A DNA stretch of 37,179 bases from an uncultured Eggerthellaceae bacterium. Its GTDB lineage: Bacteria; Actinomycetota; Coriobacteriia; Coriobacteriales; Eggerthellaceae. A program made the position numbers and the translations under genes. Of the stretch, positions 16,330 to 23,505 are shown one piece after another; the stretch's first letter is position 1, and each line of letters begins with the position of its first letter. The notes beneath the pieces are model-generated. The model made no database searches, had not been told where the DNA came from, and was given only the letters and a program-made list of their open reading frames with translations. The stretch is from NCBI GenBank assembly GCA_903789375.1, contig CAIFEB010000006.1, forward strand, positions 1-37,179, written 5' to 3'.

Positions 16330-17625
16330 CTAGTGCACGCTGCAGCTCAGGCAGGGGTCGTACGCGCGCACGAGCTTGGCGATTTCGGCCTTCGCCTCGT
16401 CCGCGCAGGCGCCCGCCGCCACCAGCTGCTCGGCCAAAAGGCGCGTGTCGGCCTCGAGGTTGGCAAGATTCTCCGACGTGGGCGTGATGATGGACGCATG
16501 CACGATGCGCCCGTCATCGTCGAGTTCGAGTTTGTGGAACAGGCTTCCGCGCGGCGCCTCGGTGAACCCGACGCCCACGCCCGCATGCACTTCGAACGCG
16601 ACGGGAGCACTCGAGCCCTCGAACTCGTCGTCAGCCAAGCGCAGGCACAGGCTCGCGCACCGCTCGAGCGCGTCGACCAGCTCGATCGCCTGCGCCACGT
16701 TGTTGAGCATCGGGTTGTACGCGGGCGGCCGCAGCCCCACCTTCGCCGCCGCGATCTTCGCGCGCTTGCTCAGGCGGTCCCACGACGCGTTGAGCCGCGA
16801 CAACGCCGAGCACATGAAGGTGCTGCCCGTCGCGCGCATCCGCGAGAACTCCGCCGCCGCATGGTCGACGCGGTACTCCTCGATCTCGTCATCCACATCA
16901 GCGACGTCGAACGATCGGCCCGCGCGTACGAAGCGCGCCCGGCAAGAGCCTTCCACCGGATAGGCCGCGTCGCCCTCGGCCTCCATGGCCAGAAAATCGC
17001 CCGCCGTCTCCATCTGGGGCACGGGGAACGAATGGAACAGGTCGACCGTCTGCTCGGCGAACGGAATCGCCGCCGTGAGTTTCTCGGCCAGCGCGCGGTA
17101 CTCGTCGGGCGTGATCTCGTGCGTGAACCCGCCGACCACGGCCGTGATCGGGTGGATGGAGCGGCCGCCCACCTTGTTGCACAGCTCGTTGCCGAGCGCC
17201 TTCAGCCCGAGCGCCTGGTCGAACAGCGACCGATCCATCTCCGCCAGCGGGAAGATGCTGCGTTTGCGCAGGTAATCGGGCGCCGCCAGCACGTACAGAT
17301 GCGTGGCGTGGTTCTGCAGGAACGACCCGTACACCAGAAGCTCGCGCAGCGCGCGCGTGCGGTCCGTCACCTGGATGCCGAACGCGTGCTCGATGGCCAG
17401 AAGGTCGGTCACCACGTGGCTCGCCGAGCAGATGCCGCACACGCGCGAGGAGATGTAGGACGACTCGGTGTAGCTGCGCCCGCGCACCATGCTCTCGAAC
17501 AGGCGCGACGGCTCGACGATGTTCATCTCCACCGTTTCGACCCGCCCGTCCTCGATCACCACATGGACGTTGCCGTGGCCTTCGACGCGCGCCAGGTGGT
17601 CCATCTTGATCGCCGTCGTGGTCAT
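16330..17625 (-). CDS. [NiFe]-hydrogenase large (alpha, catalytic) subunit, group 3-type
   Basis: A 431-residue catalytic subunit of a soluble [NiFe] hydrogenase that interconverts H2 with protons and electrons at the Ni-Fe(CN)2CO centre. The proximal L1 motif is RVCGICSASH (Cys63, Cys66, His70) and the distal L2 motif DPCLSCSVH (Cys425, Cys428, His431); together these supply the four metal cysteines. The N-terminus KMDHLARVEGHGNVHV matches the family. The protein stops immediately after His431 (codons GTG CAC TAG), so there is no C-terminal maturation peptide. It is the last gene of a four-gene operon with beta, gamma and delta subunits, and best resembles the group 3b NAD(P)-linked sulfhydrogenase type. 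Group assignment is inference from motifs and operon layout. No hyp maturation genes are in the window. Confidence 0.93.
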   Translation of the reverse strand: MTTTAIKMDHLARVEGHGNVHVVIEDGRVETVEMNIVEPSRLFESMVRGRSYTESSYISSRVCGICSASHVVTDLLAIEHAFGIQVTDRTRALRELLVYGSFLQNHATHLYVLAAPDYLRKRSIFPLAEMDRSLFDQALGLKALGNELCNKVGGRSIHPITAVVGGFTHEITPDEYRALAEKLTAAIPFAEQTVDLFHSFPVPQMETAGDFLAMEAEGDAAYPVEGSCRARFVRAGRSFDVADVDDEIEEYRVDHAAAEFSRMRATGSTFMCSALSRLNASWDRLSKRAKIAAAKVGLRPPAYNPMLNNVAQAIELVDALERCASLCLRLADDEFEGSSAPVAFEVHAGVGVGFTEAPRGSLFHKLELDDDGRIVHASIITPTSENLANLEADTRLLAEQLVAAGACADEAKAEIAKLVRAYDPCLSCSVH

Positions 17626-18435
17626 TTACTCAGCTTCCTTTCGCGCCGCGTCGGCCGCCGCGATGAGCGCCGCCTGGTTGAACATCTGAAGCGCCTCGTC
17701 GAACCGGTTGGGGTCGACGCCCGCCGCCGTGCACGTCGCGCGCGCCGCCTCGAGGTTGGCGTCGGGCGACAGCCCCGCGCACCCGTTGCACGGGCGCCCC
17801 AGGTTGACGCAGCGCGCCCCGCACGCCGCCCGCGTGACCAGGCCCAGGCAGAGCGTCCCCTGCTTGTAGAAGCACTCGTTCTCGCGGCGCTTGCAGTCGC
17901 CGCACATCGTGCGGTCGGCCTCGATGTGGTTGGACCCGTACAGCGCGCTCTGCAGCACGCGGATGAAGTCGTAGGAGTCGATGGGGCAGCACCGCACCGT
18001 GAAGTCCACGTCGATGTAGTCCGACACCGGCTTGGGTGCGCGCATGGTGCCGCACGCCGAAGGCACCGCGCCCGCAAACGTGCCCGCGACGCGGTCGTCG
18101 AAGCCCGCCGCCGCCATGCCCGGCACGCCGCCCGTCACCGCGCACGCGCCGATGGCGATGACCGCCTTGGCCTTCGCGCGCAGCTCGCGCACCGTGCGCA
18201 CGGCCTCGTCGGTCGTCACGGCGCCTTCGATGACCGCCACATCGTACTCGTCGGGCAGAGGCTCCGACGACACGAGCTGCCAGTAGCGCAGGTCAATCTG
18301 CCCGAGCACCTCGAGCAGATGCGCCTCCGCGTTGGTTATCTGCAGCTGGCAGCCGAAACAGCTGGCCAGCCCCGCAACCACCACCCGGGGCTGCGTGCGC
18401 GCCTCGCATTCCGAGGCAATCAACGTCGCGTTCAT
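17626..18435 (-). CDS. [NiFe]-hydrogenase small (delta) subunit
   Basis: A 269-residue electron-transfer subunit carrying Fe-S clusters that pass electrons between the Ni-Fe site and the flavin module. The proximal cluster ligands are recognisable at Cys26 and Cys29 (ASCFGCQLQ), Cys98 (GACAV) and the RCCPIDSYDF region around Cys149-150. A cysteine-dense C-terminal half (CGDCKRRENECFYKQGTLC, CGARC, GRPCNGCAG) would hold two more clusters. There is no twin-arginine signal peptide, which agrees with a cytoplasmic enzyme. Its stop codon directly abuts the large-subunit start region (a few bases), and it begins next to the gamma-subunit stop at 18436. Confidence 0.93.
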   Translation of the reverse strand: MNATLIASECEARTQPRVVVAGLASCFGCQLQITNAEAHLLEVLGQIDLRYWQLVSSEPLPDEYDVAVIEGAVTTDEAVRTVRELRAKAKAVIAIGACAVTGGVPGMAAAGFDDRVAGTFAGAVPSACGTMRAPKPVSDYIDVDFTVRCCPIDSYDFIRVLQSALYGSNHIEADRTMCGDCKRRENECFYKQGTLCLGLVTRAACGARCVNLGRPCNGCAGLSPDANLEAARATCTAAGVDPNRFDEALQMFNQAALIAAADAARKEAE

Positions 18436-19347
18436 TTAAATCGACCCCTGGATGTTCTTCGCTTCCCAATAGTTGAACACCGGACCGTCGATGCACACGT
18501 ACTGGTGTCCGATCTGGCAATGGCCGCACTTGCCCATGCCGCACTTCATGTGGCGTTCGAAGCTCATGTAGATGCGGTCGTAGCTGATGCCCATCCGCCG
18601 CATCTGCGCCACGACGAACCGGTACATGACCGGCGGCCCGCATACCGCGCCGTAGGTGTTGCGCGGGTTGATATCGAGCGTCTTCATGGGCTCGGTGACC
18701 ACGCCGACCGCGCCGTCCCAGTCGTCGTCGGGATGGTCGACCGTCAGGTGCAGATCGAAGTCGCGGCGGTGGCGCCACATCTCGAACTGGTCGCGGAACA
18801 TGATGTCGGACGGCGTGCGCGAGCCGTAGACGATAGTGACCTTGCCGAAGTCGGCGCGCTCGTCGTGGATGTAGTTGATGAGCGAGCGCACGGGGGCGAT
18901 GCCCAGGCCGCCGGCCACGACGAGGATGTCGTTGCCGCGCATCTTGTCCACGGGAAACCCCCGCCCGAACGGCCCGCGCAGGCCCACGATGTCACCGCAC
19001 TGCATCTCGTGCAGAACCTCGGTGACCGCGCCGGTGCGCCGGATGCACAGCTCGATGAAGCCCTGCTTGGTGGGAGAGCTGGTGATGGAGATGGGCACCT
19101 CGCCCACACCGAAGACGCTGACCTCGACGAACTGGCCCGGCTCGTGGTGGAACGCGTCGCGCAGACGGTCGTCGATCAGGCGGAACTCGAACAGCTTCTC
19201 GTGCGCCGTCAGCTCCTTGATCGACGTGATGCGCGCCGGCCACGGCCGATAGGCGTTTTGCGCCATGAGCTCCGCACCCGTCGCCGGACGGGGCTGCTCG
19301 CGCCATGCCGGCACGTCGATGGAGGCGCCGTAGCGGTTATTCGACAT
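18436..19347 (-). CDS. FAD/NAD(P)-binding gamma subunit of hydrogenase
   Basis: A 303-residue ferredoxin-reductase-like subunit (sulfhydrogenase gamma / AsrB-like) that would exchange electrons with NAD(P)H. The FAD-binding barrel contains HEPGQFVEVSVFGVGEVPISITSSP and GLRGPFGRGFPV; the nucleotide-binding fold contains VVAGGLGIAPVRSLINYI and GAVCGPPVMYRFV. A C-terminal [2Fe-2S] site of the PyrK type has the cysteines of KCGMGKCGHCQIGHQYVC. The start ATG at 19347 overlaps the upstream Fe-S gene by 11 bases; a longer upstream frame is rejected because it lies within that gene. Coenzyme preference (NAD versus NADP) cannot be decided from the sequence. Confidence 0.93.
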   Translation of the reverse strand: MSNNRYGASIDVPAWREQPRPATGAELMAQNAYRPWPARITSIKELTAHEKLFEFRLIDDRLRDAFHHEPGQFVEVSVFGVGEVPISITSSPTKQGFIELCIRRTGAVTEVLHEMQCGDIVGLRGPFGRGFPVDKMRGNDILVVAGGLGIAPVRSLINYIHDERADFGKVTIVYGSRTPSDIMFRDQFEMWRHRRDFDLHLTVDHPDDDWDGAVGVVTEPMKTLDINPRNTYGAVCGPPVMYRFVVAQMRRMGISYDRIYMSFERHMKCGMGKCGHCQIGHQYVCIDGPVFNYWEAKNIQGSI

Positions 19348-20374
19348 CTTCCAGCCCCTTCTTCTCGAAGAACTTGAGCACCTCGATCGGGTTGATGTTG
19401 GCCTTGCACGCGTCCACGCAGCGGCCGCATCCCACGCACAGCATGCGGTCGTGCGTTGCCATGAAGCCGTTGAGCTTGTGGTACATGCGATGGCGCACGC
19501 GTTCGCGTCCCGTGGGACGGAAGTTGTGACCGCCCGCAACCGTGGCGAACGAGGGGTTGGTGCACGAGTCCCACACGCGCTTGCGCACGCCGTGGGCGCC
19601 GTCGGGATCGAGCTCGTCGGTGATGTCGAAGCAGTAGCACGTCGGGCACACCGCCGAGCACGCCGTGCACGACAGGCACCGGCCGCCCAGCTCGTCCCAG
19701 AACGGGTCCTTGTGGAACGCGTCCATGAGCATCGAGACGTCCTCGATGCGCGGGATGTCGGGGTTGAATGCCGCCTGGCGCCGGCGCGTGGCATGACGGA
19801 ACTCGATGCGGTCCTCGTCGGTGGCCTCGCGCGGGTTGCACGCGGACTCGAGGATGTTGGCCGCCGTCACGCTCGAGATGCTGACCAGGTACTTCCCTCC
19901 GATGTCCTGGAAGAACAGGTCGTAGCCGAACTGCACCTCGTCGGAGCCCCACAGCTGGCAGAAGCAGTGGTCGCCCGGCATGCAGCTGATGCCGACGACG
20001 AGCGTGGCCTCGCGGCGCGCGCAGTAGTACGGGTCGGGATAGGCGCCGTCACGGAACACCAGGTCCAAGCGGTTGATGGCGTTGATGTCGCAGGCGTGCA
20101 GCCCGAACAGGACGCGCGGCGTCACCTCCTCATGGAAGTCCTCGACCAGGTTGGTGCGCGCATCGAACCGCATGAGCGGCTCGTCGGGCGGCAGCAGGTA
20201 CTTCTTCACCGAGGAGTCAGTCATCGTGTAGGACAGCGCGATGTCCGCGGGATCGTCGACGGCGCGGAACACGTATCCGCTGCCGCGTTTGACGGGTGCG
20301 ACCACCTCGTACGATTCCATGAACGCGCGGACAAGCGCAGGCAACTCCTGGGCATCGATAACCCGATAGAGCAT
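19337..20374 (-). CDS. 4Fe-4S beta subunit of hydrogenase
   Basis: A 345-residue iron-sulfur subunit (sulfhydrogenase beta / AsrA-like), the first gene of the hydrogenase operon. The N-terminal region has the family's LFGLHACDINAINRLD and GISCMPGDHCFCQLWG cysteines. Two C-terminal ferredoxin-type cluster motifs follow: CLSCTACSAVCPTCYC, and CVGCGRCVDACKANINPIEV, where Ala replaces the usual Pro of the second CxxCxxCxxxCP. The start chosen is the ATG at 20374 with AGAAGGGG upstream; a longer frame starting at 20446 has no ribosome-binding site. The subunit probably links the flavin module to the hydrogenase core and could bind other electron partners. Confidence 0.92.
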   Translation of the reverse strand: MLYRVIDAQELPALVRAFMESYEVVAPVKRGSGYVFRAVDDPADIALSYTMTDSSVKKYLLPPDEPLMRFDARTNLVEDFHEEVTPRVLFGLHACDINAINRLDLVFRDGAYPDPYYCARREATLVVGISCMPGDHCFCQLWGSDEVQFGYDLFFQDIGGKYLVSISSVTAANILESACNPREATDEDRIEFRHATRRRQAAFNPDIPRIEDVSMLMDAFHKDPFWDELGGRCLSCTACSAVCPTCYCFDITDELDPDGAHGVRKRVWDSCTNPSFATVAGGHNFRPTGRERVRHRMYHKLNGFMATHDRMLCVGCGRCVDACKANINPIEVLKFFEKKGLEDVE

Positions 20375-20420
20375 ACGTCCCCTTCTCGTCTGGGTGGATG
20401 AGGATGTATCGACTGTATCA

Positions 20421-20437
20421 CAGCGCCGCCGGCGCTG
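20421..20437. promoter_or_regulatory. Palindrome upstream of the hydrogenase operon, possible operator
   Basis: A perfect inverted repeat CAGCGCC-GCC-GGCGCTG about 47 bp before the start codon of the Fe-S beta subunit. Its position suggests a regulator-binding site or a leader hairpin. No regulator gene is adjacent, so the assignment is tentative. Confidence 0.3.
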
Positions 20438-20531
20438 TCCCGGCATCAGCGGCCGCTATCGGCTGGCGGCGAAAGACGCGCCCGCGGCGAGCCGACGGCG
20501 TGGCCGGCCGCTTCCGCTCGCGCGGCGGTAG

Positions 20532-20601
20532 CTGCAGGCGCAACGCGTCCGCATCGCGCGGTGCGGCTGCAGGCACGGCGCATCCGCATCGCTCGGCGCA
20601 A
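20532..20601. repeat. 35-bp tandem repeat, two units plus a partial third
   Basis: Units at 20532-20566 and 20567-20601 share 27 of 35 bases, starting CTGCAGGC. A third start (CTGCACGCG) occurs exactly 35 bp on, at 20602, and then diverges. Confidence 0.65.
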
Positions 20602-20690
20602 CTGCACGCGTGGCAAGCCCGAACGCCAAATCCGATGCCAGCCCGCGCGGCGCGCCCGGACACTTCCGCTCGCGTGGCTTCCGAAAACGC

Positions 20691-20737
20691 GAAAAGGCGG
20701 GGCGGACGCGCGCAATCGCTCGCATCCGCCCCGCCTT
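20691..20737 (-). terminator. Terminator of ndk
   Basis: A 13-bp stem: AAGGCGGGGCGGA (20694-20706) pairs exactly with TCCGCCCCGCCTT (20725-20737), with an 18-base loop. On the minus strand it is followed by TTCGCGTTTTC. It lies about 100 bases after the ndk stop. Confidence 0.8.
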
Positions 20738-20835
20738 CGGCGAAGCTCTTGTAGGGCGTCGCAGGCCATCGCATCAGCATGCGGCACCCGCATGCCGCGC
20801 CGCGTCCGCGCGCCGCATACCCTCTTTCGCGCGAC

Positions 20836-21240
20836 TTACGCGAAGAAGATGCCGATCTCGCGCTCGGCGGACTCGGGCGAATCGGAGCCGTGAATCACGT
20901 TCTCGTCCATGACCAGGCCGAAGTCGCCACGAATCGTCCCGGGGGCAGCATCGGCGGGGTTGGTGGCGCCCATGAGCGTGCGCACCTTGGCAACCGCGCC
21001 CTCGCCGGACACGACCATCTTCACGACCGGGCCGGAGGTGATGTAGGAGATCAGGCCGTCGTAGAACGGCTTGCCCTTGTGCTCGGCGTAGTTGGCCTCG
21101 GCCTGCTCGAGCGTCACGTTGCCGAGCTCCATGCGCTCGATCTTCAGACCGGCGCGCTCGAAACGGTTGACGATCTCGCCGATGTGGCCGTTGCGCACGC
21201 CGTCCGGCTTGATCATGGTGTAGGTCTTCTGAATTGCCAT
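20836..21240 (-). CDS. ndk: Nucleoside diphosphate kinase
   Basis: A 134-residue cytoplasmic enzyme that transfers the gamma-phosphate of ATP to nucleoside diphosphates through a phosphohistidine. The active-site sequence NVIHGSDSPESAEREIGIFF has the catalytic His117. The N-terminus TYTMIKPDGVRNGHIGEI and the region VSGEGAVAKVRTLMGATNPADAAPGTIRGDFG are canonical. Length is normal. AAGGAGAAAGG lies upstream of the ATG. It appears monocistronic, with its own terminator downstream and a hairpin separating it from the preceding TPR gene. Confidence 0.98.
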   Translation of the reverse strand: MAIQKTYTMIKPDGVRNGHIGEIVNRFERAGLKIERMELGNVTLEQAEANYAEHKGKPFYDGLISYITSGPVVKMVVSGEGAVAKVRTLMGATNPADAAPGTIRGDFGLVMDENVIHGSDSPESAEREIGIFFA

Positions 21241-21317
21241 GCTGCTTTGCCTTTCTCCTTATGTATATGCGGGACGGCGCCTCTGCCGCCCGCCGCGTCC
21301 CTCCGGACGCGCGAACA

Positions 21318-21339
21318 GGGCCCCGCCGAAGCAGGGCCC
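21318..21339 (-). terminator. Hairpin after the TPR gene (possible terminator)
   Basis: Stem GGGCCCTGC/GCGGGGCCC on the minus strand with a TTCG tetraloop, starting about 20 bases after the TPR gene stop. A second small hairpin, GCGTCC-CTCC-GGACGC, follows at 21295-21310. There is no clear T run, so termination may be inefficient. Confidence 0.45.
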
Positions 21340-21358
21340 GCATTCACCGAGGTTTGCG

Positions 21359-22714
21359 TTAGTTCTCGCTTGCGAAGTACAGATCGACGCCCGACACCTT
21401 CCAGCCGATGCCCTCGCGAACCATCGACACCTGGTAGGTAAGGTCGCTTCCCTGCGACGTGGTGGCCGTGACGTACACGGTGGACGTGGCCATGCCGCGG
21501 TCGACGCCCGCAACGCTCGTCTGCACCCCGCTCGGGATGGTGTTCTGGATCGTCGCGATGTCGCTGGAGCTCAGGCTGGACGCGTACACGTCGCTCGTCG
21601 AGTCGTTGAACAGCGCCTCCGCGACGGTCTGCTGCATCGGGTAGCCGTAGCCCTGCGTGTAGGCGAAGACGCCTGCCGCCAAAAGCACCACGACGATGAC
21701 GATGACGACCACGAGCGCCTTCAGGCCGGAGCTCTTGCGCTTGCGCTCCTTCTTGGCCTCGCCGCGCGACCACTTCTCCAGCTCGTCGTCGGAGGCGGTG
21801 AAGAACCGGTCGTCGGCCTCCTGCTGCGCCTCGGGCGAGCCGTACGCGTCGGCCATGTAGTACGGCGACGCCGGCTGCTGCGGCGCGGGCGCGTAGGCCT
21901 CCTGGTCGTTGGGGTAGATCTCCTCGTCGGTGGTGACGACGTCGATGCCCGACGTGTCGGCCGCGACCGGCGGCAGCGACTGCGTCAGCTCGTCGGTGCC
22001 CTGCGACACGGCGGCGATGGCGCGCTGGTAGTCGACGCTGGCGGACGCCGACAGAAAGTACGTCTTGTCGGCGATGGCGCTCTCGAACGCGTTGACGGCG
22101 TTCTGCATCTGGCCGCACGCGACGTACGCCTGGCCCAGGCTGGCCTCCAGCTTGTTGCGCGTGTCGGGGTTCATGTCGAACTGCAGCGCGCTCTCGTACG
22201 AGGTGACGGCGTCGGCCGGACGGTCGAGCGACATAAAGCAGACGCCCAGGTTGAGCAGCGCCTTCGTGGGATCGGGGTTGGCCTCGTCGAGCGCGGCCTC
22301 GCGGAAGGCGACGCCGGCCTCGGCCGACTTGCCCTGGCGCAGTAGCGCGTTGCCCATGCCCATGTACGCCTTGTACGGCGTGAGGTACTTGCCGTCGGAC
22401 ACGGCGATTTCGAAGTGCTTGATCGCGTCGTCGTAGTCGCGCAGCGCCGCGTACGCCATGCCCAGGTTGTAGTTGACCGTGCCGCACGCGTCGTACGCCG
22501 TGTCGCCCGCCGCCTCGGTGTAGGCCTGGATGGCGCCGCGGAAGTCCTTCATCTTGGTCAGGCAGTTTCCCATCTTGTGGTACACAAGACCGGTCTCGCC
22601 AGGCTCGAGCGGGTGCGTTTGATCCTGCAGGCACTGCGTGTACAGCTCGAGCGCGCCCTTGTAGTCGGACGCCGAGCTCTTCGCCTTGGCCTGCTGAAAT
22701 AGATCGTTGTTCAT
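21359..22714 (-). CDS. TPR-repeat membrane protein with extracytoplasmic C-terminal domain
   Basis: A 451-residue protein of unknown specific function. Residues 1 to about 230 form tetratricopeptide repeats (DYKGALELYTQCL, DFRGAIQAYTEAA, DYDDAIKHFEIAV, KSAEAGVAFREAAL, PADAVTSYESAL, QNAVNAFESAI), a scaffold for protein contacts. An acidic, Pro/Gln-containing linker and a basic patch (KKERKRKSSGLK) precede one membrane segment at about 332-352. The final 99 residues (ending GWKVSGVDLYFASEN) look like a small alpha-beta domain of NTF2-like style. The basic patch predicts the TPR part inside the cell and the small domain outside. The start ATG has AAGGA five bases upstream. It follows the cyclophilin gene by 37 bases and is probably co-transcribed. 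Confidence 0.8.
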   Translation of the reverse strand: MNNDLFQQAKAKSSASDYKGALELYTQCLQDQTHPLEPGETGLVYHKMGNCLTKMKDFRGAIQAYTEAAGDTAYDACGTVNYNLGMAYAALRDYDDAIKHFEIAVSDGKYLTPYKAYMGMGNALLRQGKSAEAGVAFREAALDEANPDPTKALLNLGVCFMSLDRPADAVTSYESALQFDMNPDTRNKLEASLGQAYVACGQMQNAVNAFESAIADKTYFLSASASVDYQRAIAAVSQGTDELTQSLPPVAADTSGIDVVTTDEEIYPNDQEAYAPAPQQPASPYYMADAYGSPEAQQEADDRFFTASDDELEKWSRGEAKKERKRKSSGLKALVVVIVIVVVLLAAGVFAYTQGYGYPMQQTVAEALFNDSTSDVYASSLSSSDIATIQNTIPSGVQTSVAGVDRGMATSTVYVTATTSQGSDLTYQVSMVREGIGWKVSGVDLYFASEN

Positions 22715-22751
22715 CGAATTCCTTCTCTTGCCTTACGGGGTCGCGCTGCGG

Positions 22752-23288
22752 TTATTCGGCCACGTTCTCGATTTCGACGTGCTCGATCACATCGCCGGCG
22801 CGCAGCTTGCCGATGACGTCTTTGCCCTCGATGGTCTGGCCGAACACGGTGTAGCCCGAATCGAGCATGTGCTGGGGGCCCAGGCAGAAGTAGAACTGCG
22901 AGCCCGCGGAATCGGGGTTGCTCGAACGAGCCATGGCGAGCGCGCCGTCCTCGTGCGAGTTGTTGGGGTTGGTGGTGAACTCCTCTTTGATGCAGTAGCC
23001 CGGGCCGCCGGTTCCCAGACGCGAGAACGGGCTGTTGACCATCTCGCGCACCTCGTCGGACGAAAGCTCGCGGGTGTTGGGGTCGCCGCCCTGGATGACG
23101 AATCCGGGGACGTAGCGATGGAACTTCAGATTGTCGTAGAAGCCCTTCTGGGACAGCTCGATGAAGTTGCCCACATGGATGGGAGCGTCCGTGCCGGCCA
23201 GCTGGACACGGATCGTGCCCTGCGAGGTGGTGAACACGGCGATCTCCTTGCCGGTGGGCTGGTATGCGGGGGTGTGAAGAGCACTCAT
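22752..23288 (-). CDS. Cyclophilin-type peptidyl-prolyl cis-trans isomerase
   Basis: A 178-residue cyclophilin that would catalyse prolyl isomerisation during folding. Family motifs include FHRYVPGFVIQGGDPNTRELSS, GALAMARSSNPDSAGSQFYFCLGPQHMLDSGYTVFGQTIEGKDV, covering the active-site Arg/Phe and QGGD regions. There is no signal peptide, so it should act in the cytoplasm. The ATG at 23288 follows AAGGAG with five-base spacing. A promoter with an extended -10 lies at 23376-23405. The downstream gene encodes the TPR membrane protein, which in some systems partners chaperone-like proteins; a functional link here is only suggested by the operon. Confidence 0.95.
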   Translation of the reverse strand: MSALHTPAYQPTGKEIAVFTTSQGTIRVQLAGTDAPIHVGNFIELSQKGFYDNLKFHRYVPGFVIQGGDPNTRELSSDEVREMVNSPFSRLGTGGPGYCIKEEFTTNPNNSHEDGALAMARSSNPDSAGSQFYFCLGPQHMLDSGYTVFGQTIEGKDVIGKLRAGDVIEHVEIENVAE

Positions 23289-23375
23289 GATGACTCCTTA
23301 GTCTCAAAGCCGAATCGCACAGGCGGCGCGCAGCAAAACCTGCGAATGCGAGCCTGCGCATGGCATCTCCCGAAA

Positions 23376-23405
23376 ATTGTATCAGCAGGCGCCCTGCGCC
23401 GTCTA
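23376..23405 (-). promoter_or_regulatory. Promoter of the cyclophilin-TPR operon
   Basis: The minus strand has an extended -10, TGA-TACAAT (TACAAT at 23376-23381), with a TAGACG -35-like hexamer (23400-23405) 18 bp upstream. The predicted leader is about 80 bases. Confidence 0.55.
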
Positions 23406-23505
23406 AAAACCTTACAACGAACACGGCGAAGGCAAAGCCGAGCAGGCGCAACGGAGTATGCTCGCGAAGACGGCGCAGCACGCCTCAAGCGTCGGCGCAG
23501 ACGCC

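Larger units (their letters stand above)
20375..20690. other. Intergenic region upstream of the hydrogenase operon, with repeats
   Basis: About 320 bp of very GC-rich sequence with no convincing gene. Near the operon start lies a perfect 7-3-7 palindrome, CAGCGCC-GCC-GGCGCTG (20421-20437), and beside it two direct TGTATC-type motifs in GTATCGACTGTATC (20406-20419). On the minus strand TGTGATACAGT could serve as an extended -10-like element. Further out lie tandem 35-bp repeats (20532-20601). Confidence 0.4.

Noticed and set aside
14839..19377. A very long open frame (about 1500 codons) on the plus strand, antisense to degV and the hydrogenase genes
   Set aside because: It is a GC-driven shadow of well-supported minus-strand genes; its translation is Arg/His/Ala-rich without any domain.
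20418..20780. Open frame of about 120 codons on the minus strand between the hydrogenase operon and ndk
   Set aside because: It contains the ndk terminator and tandem repeats, with Ala/Arg/Cys-rich shadow composition and no ribosome-binding site.
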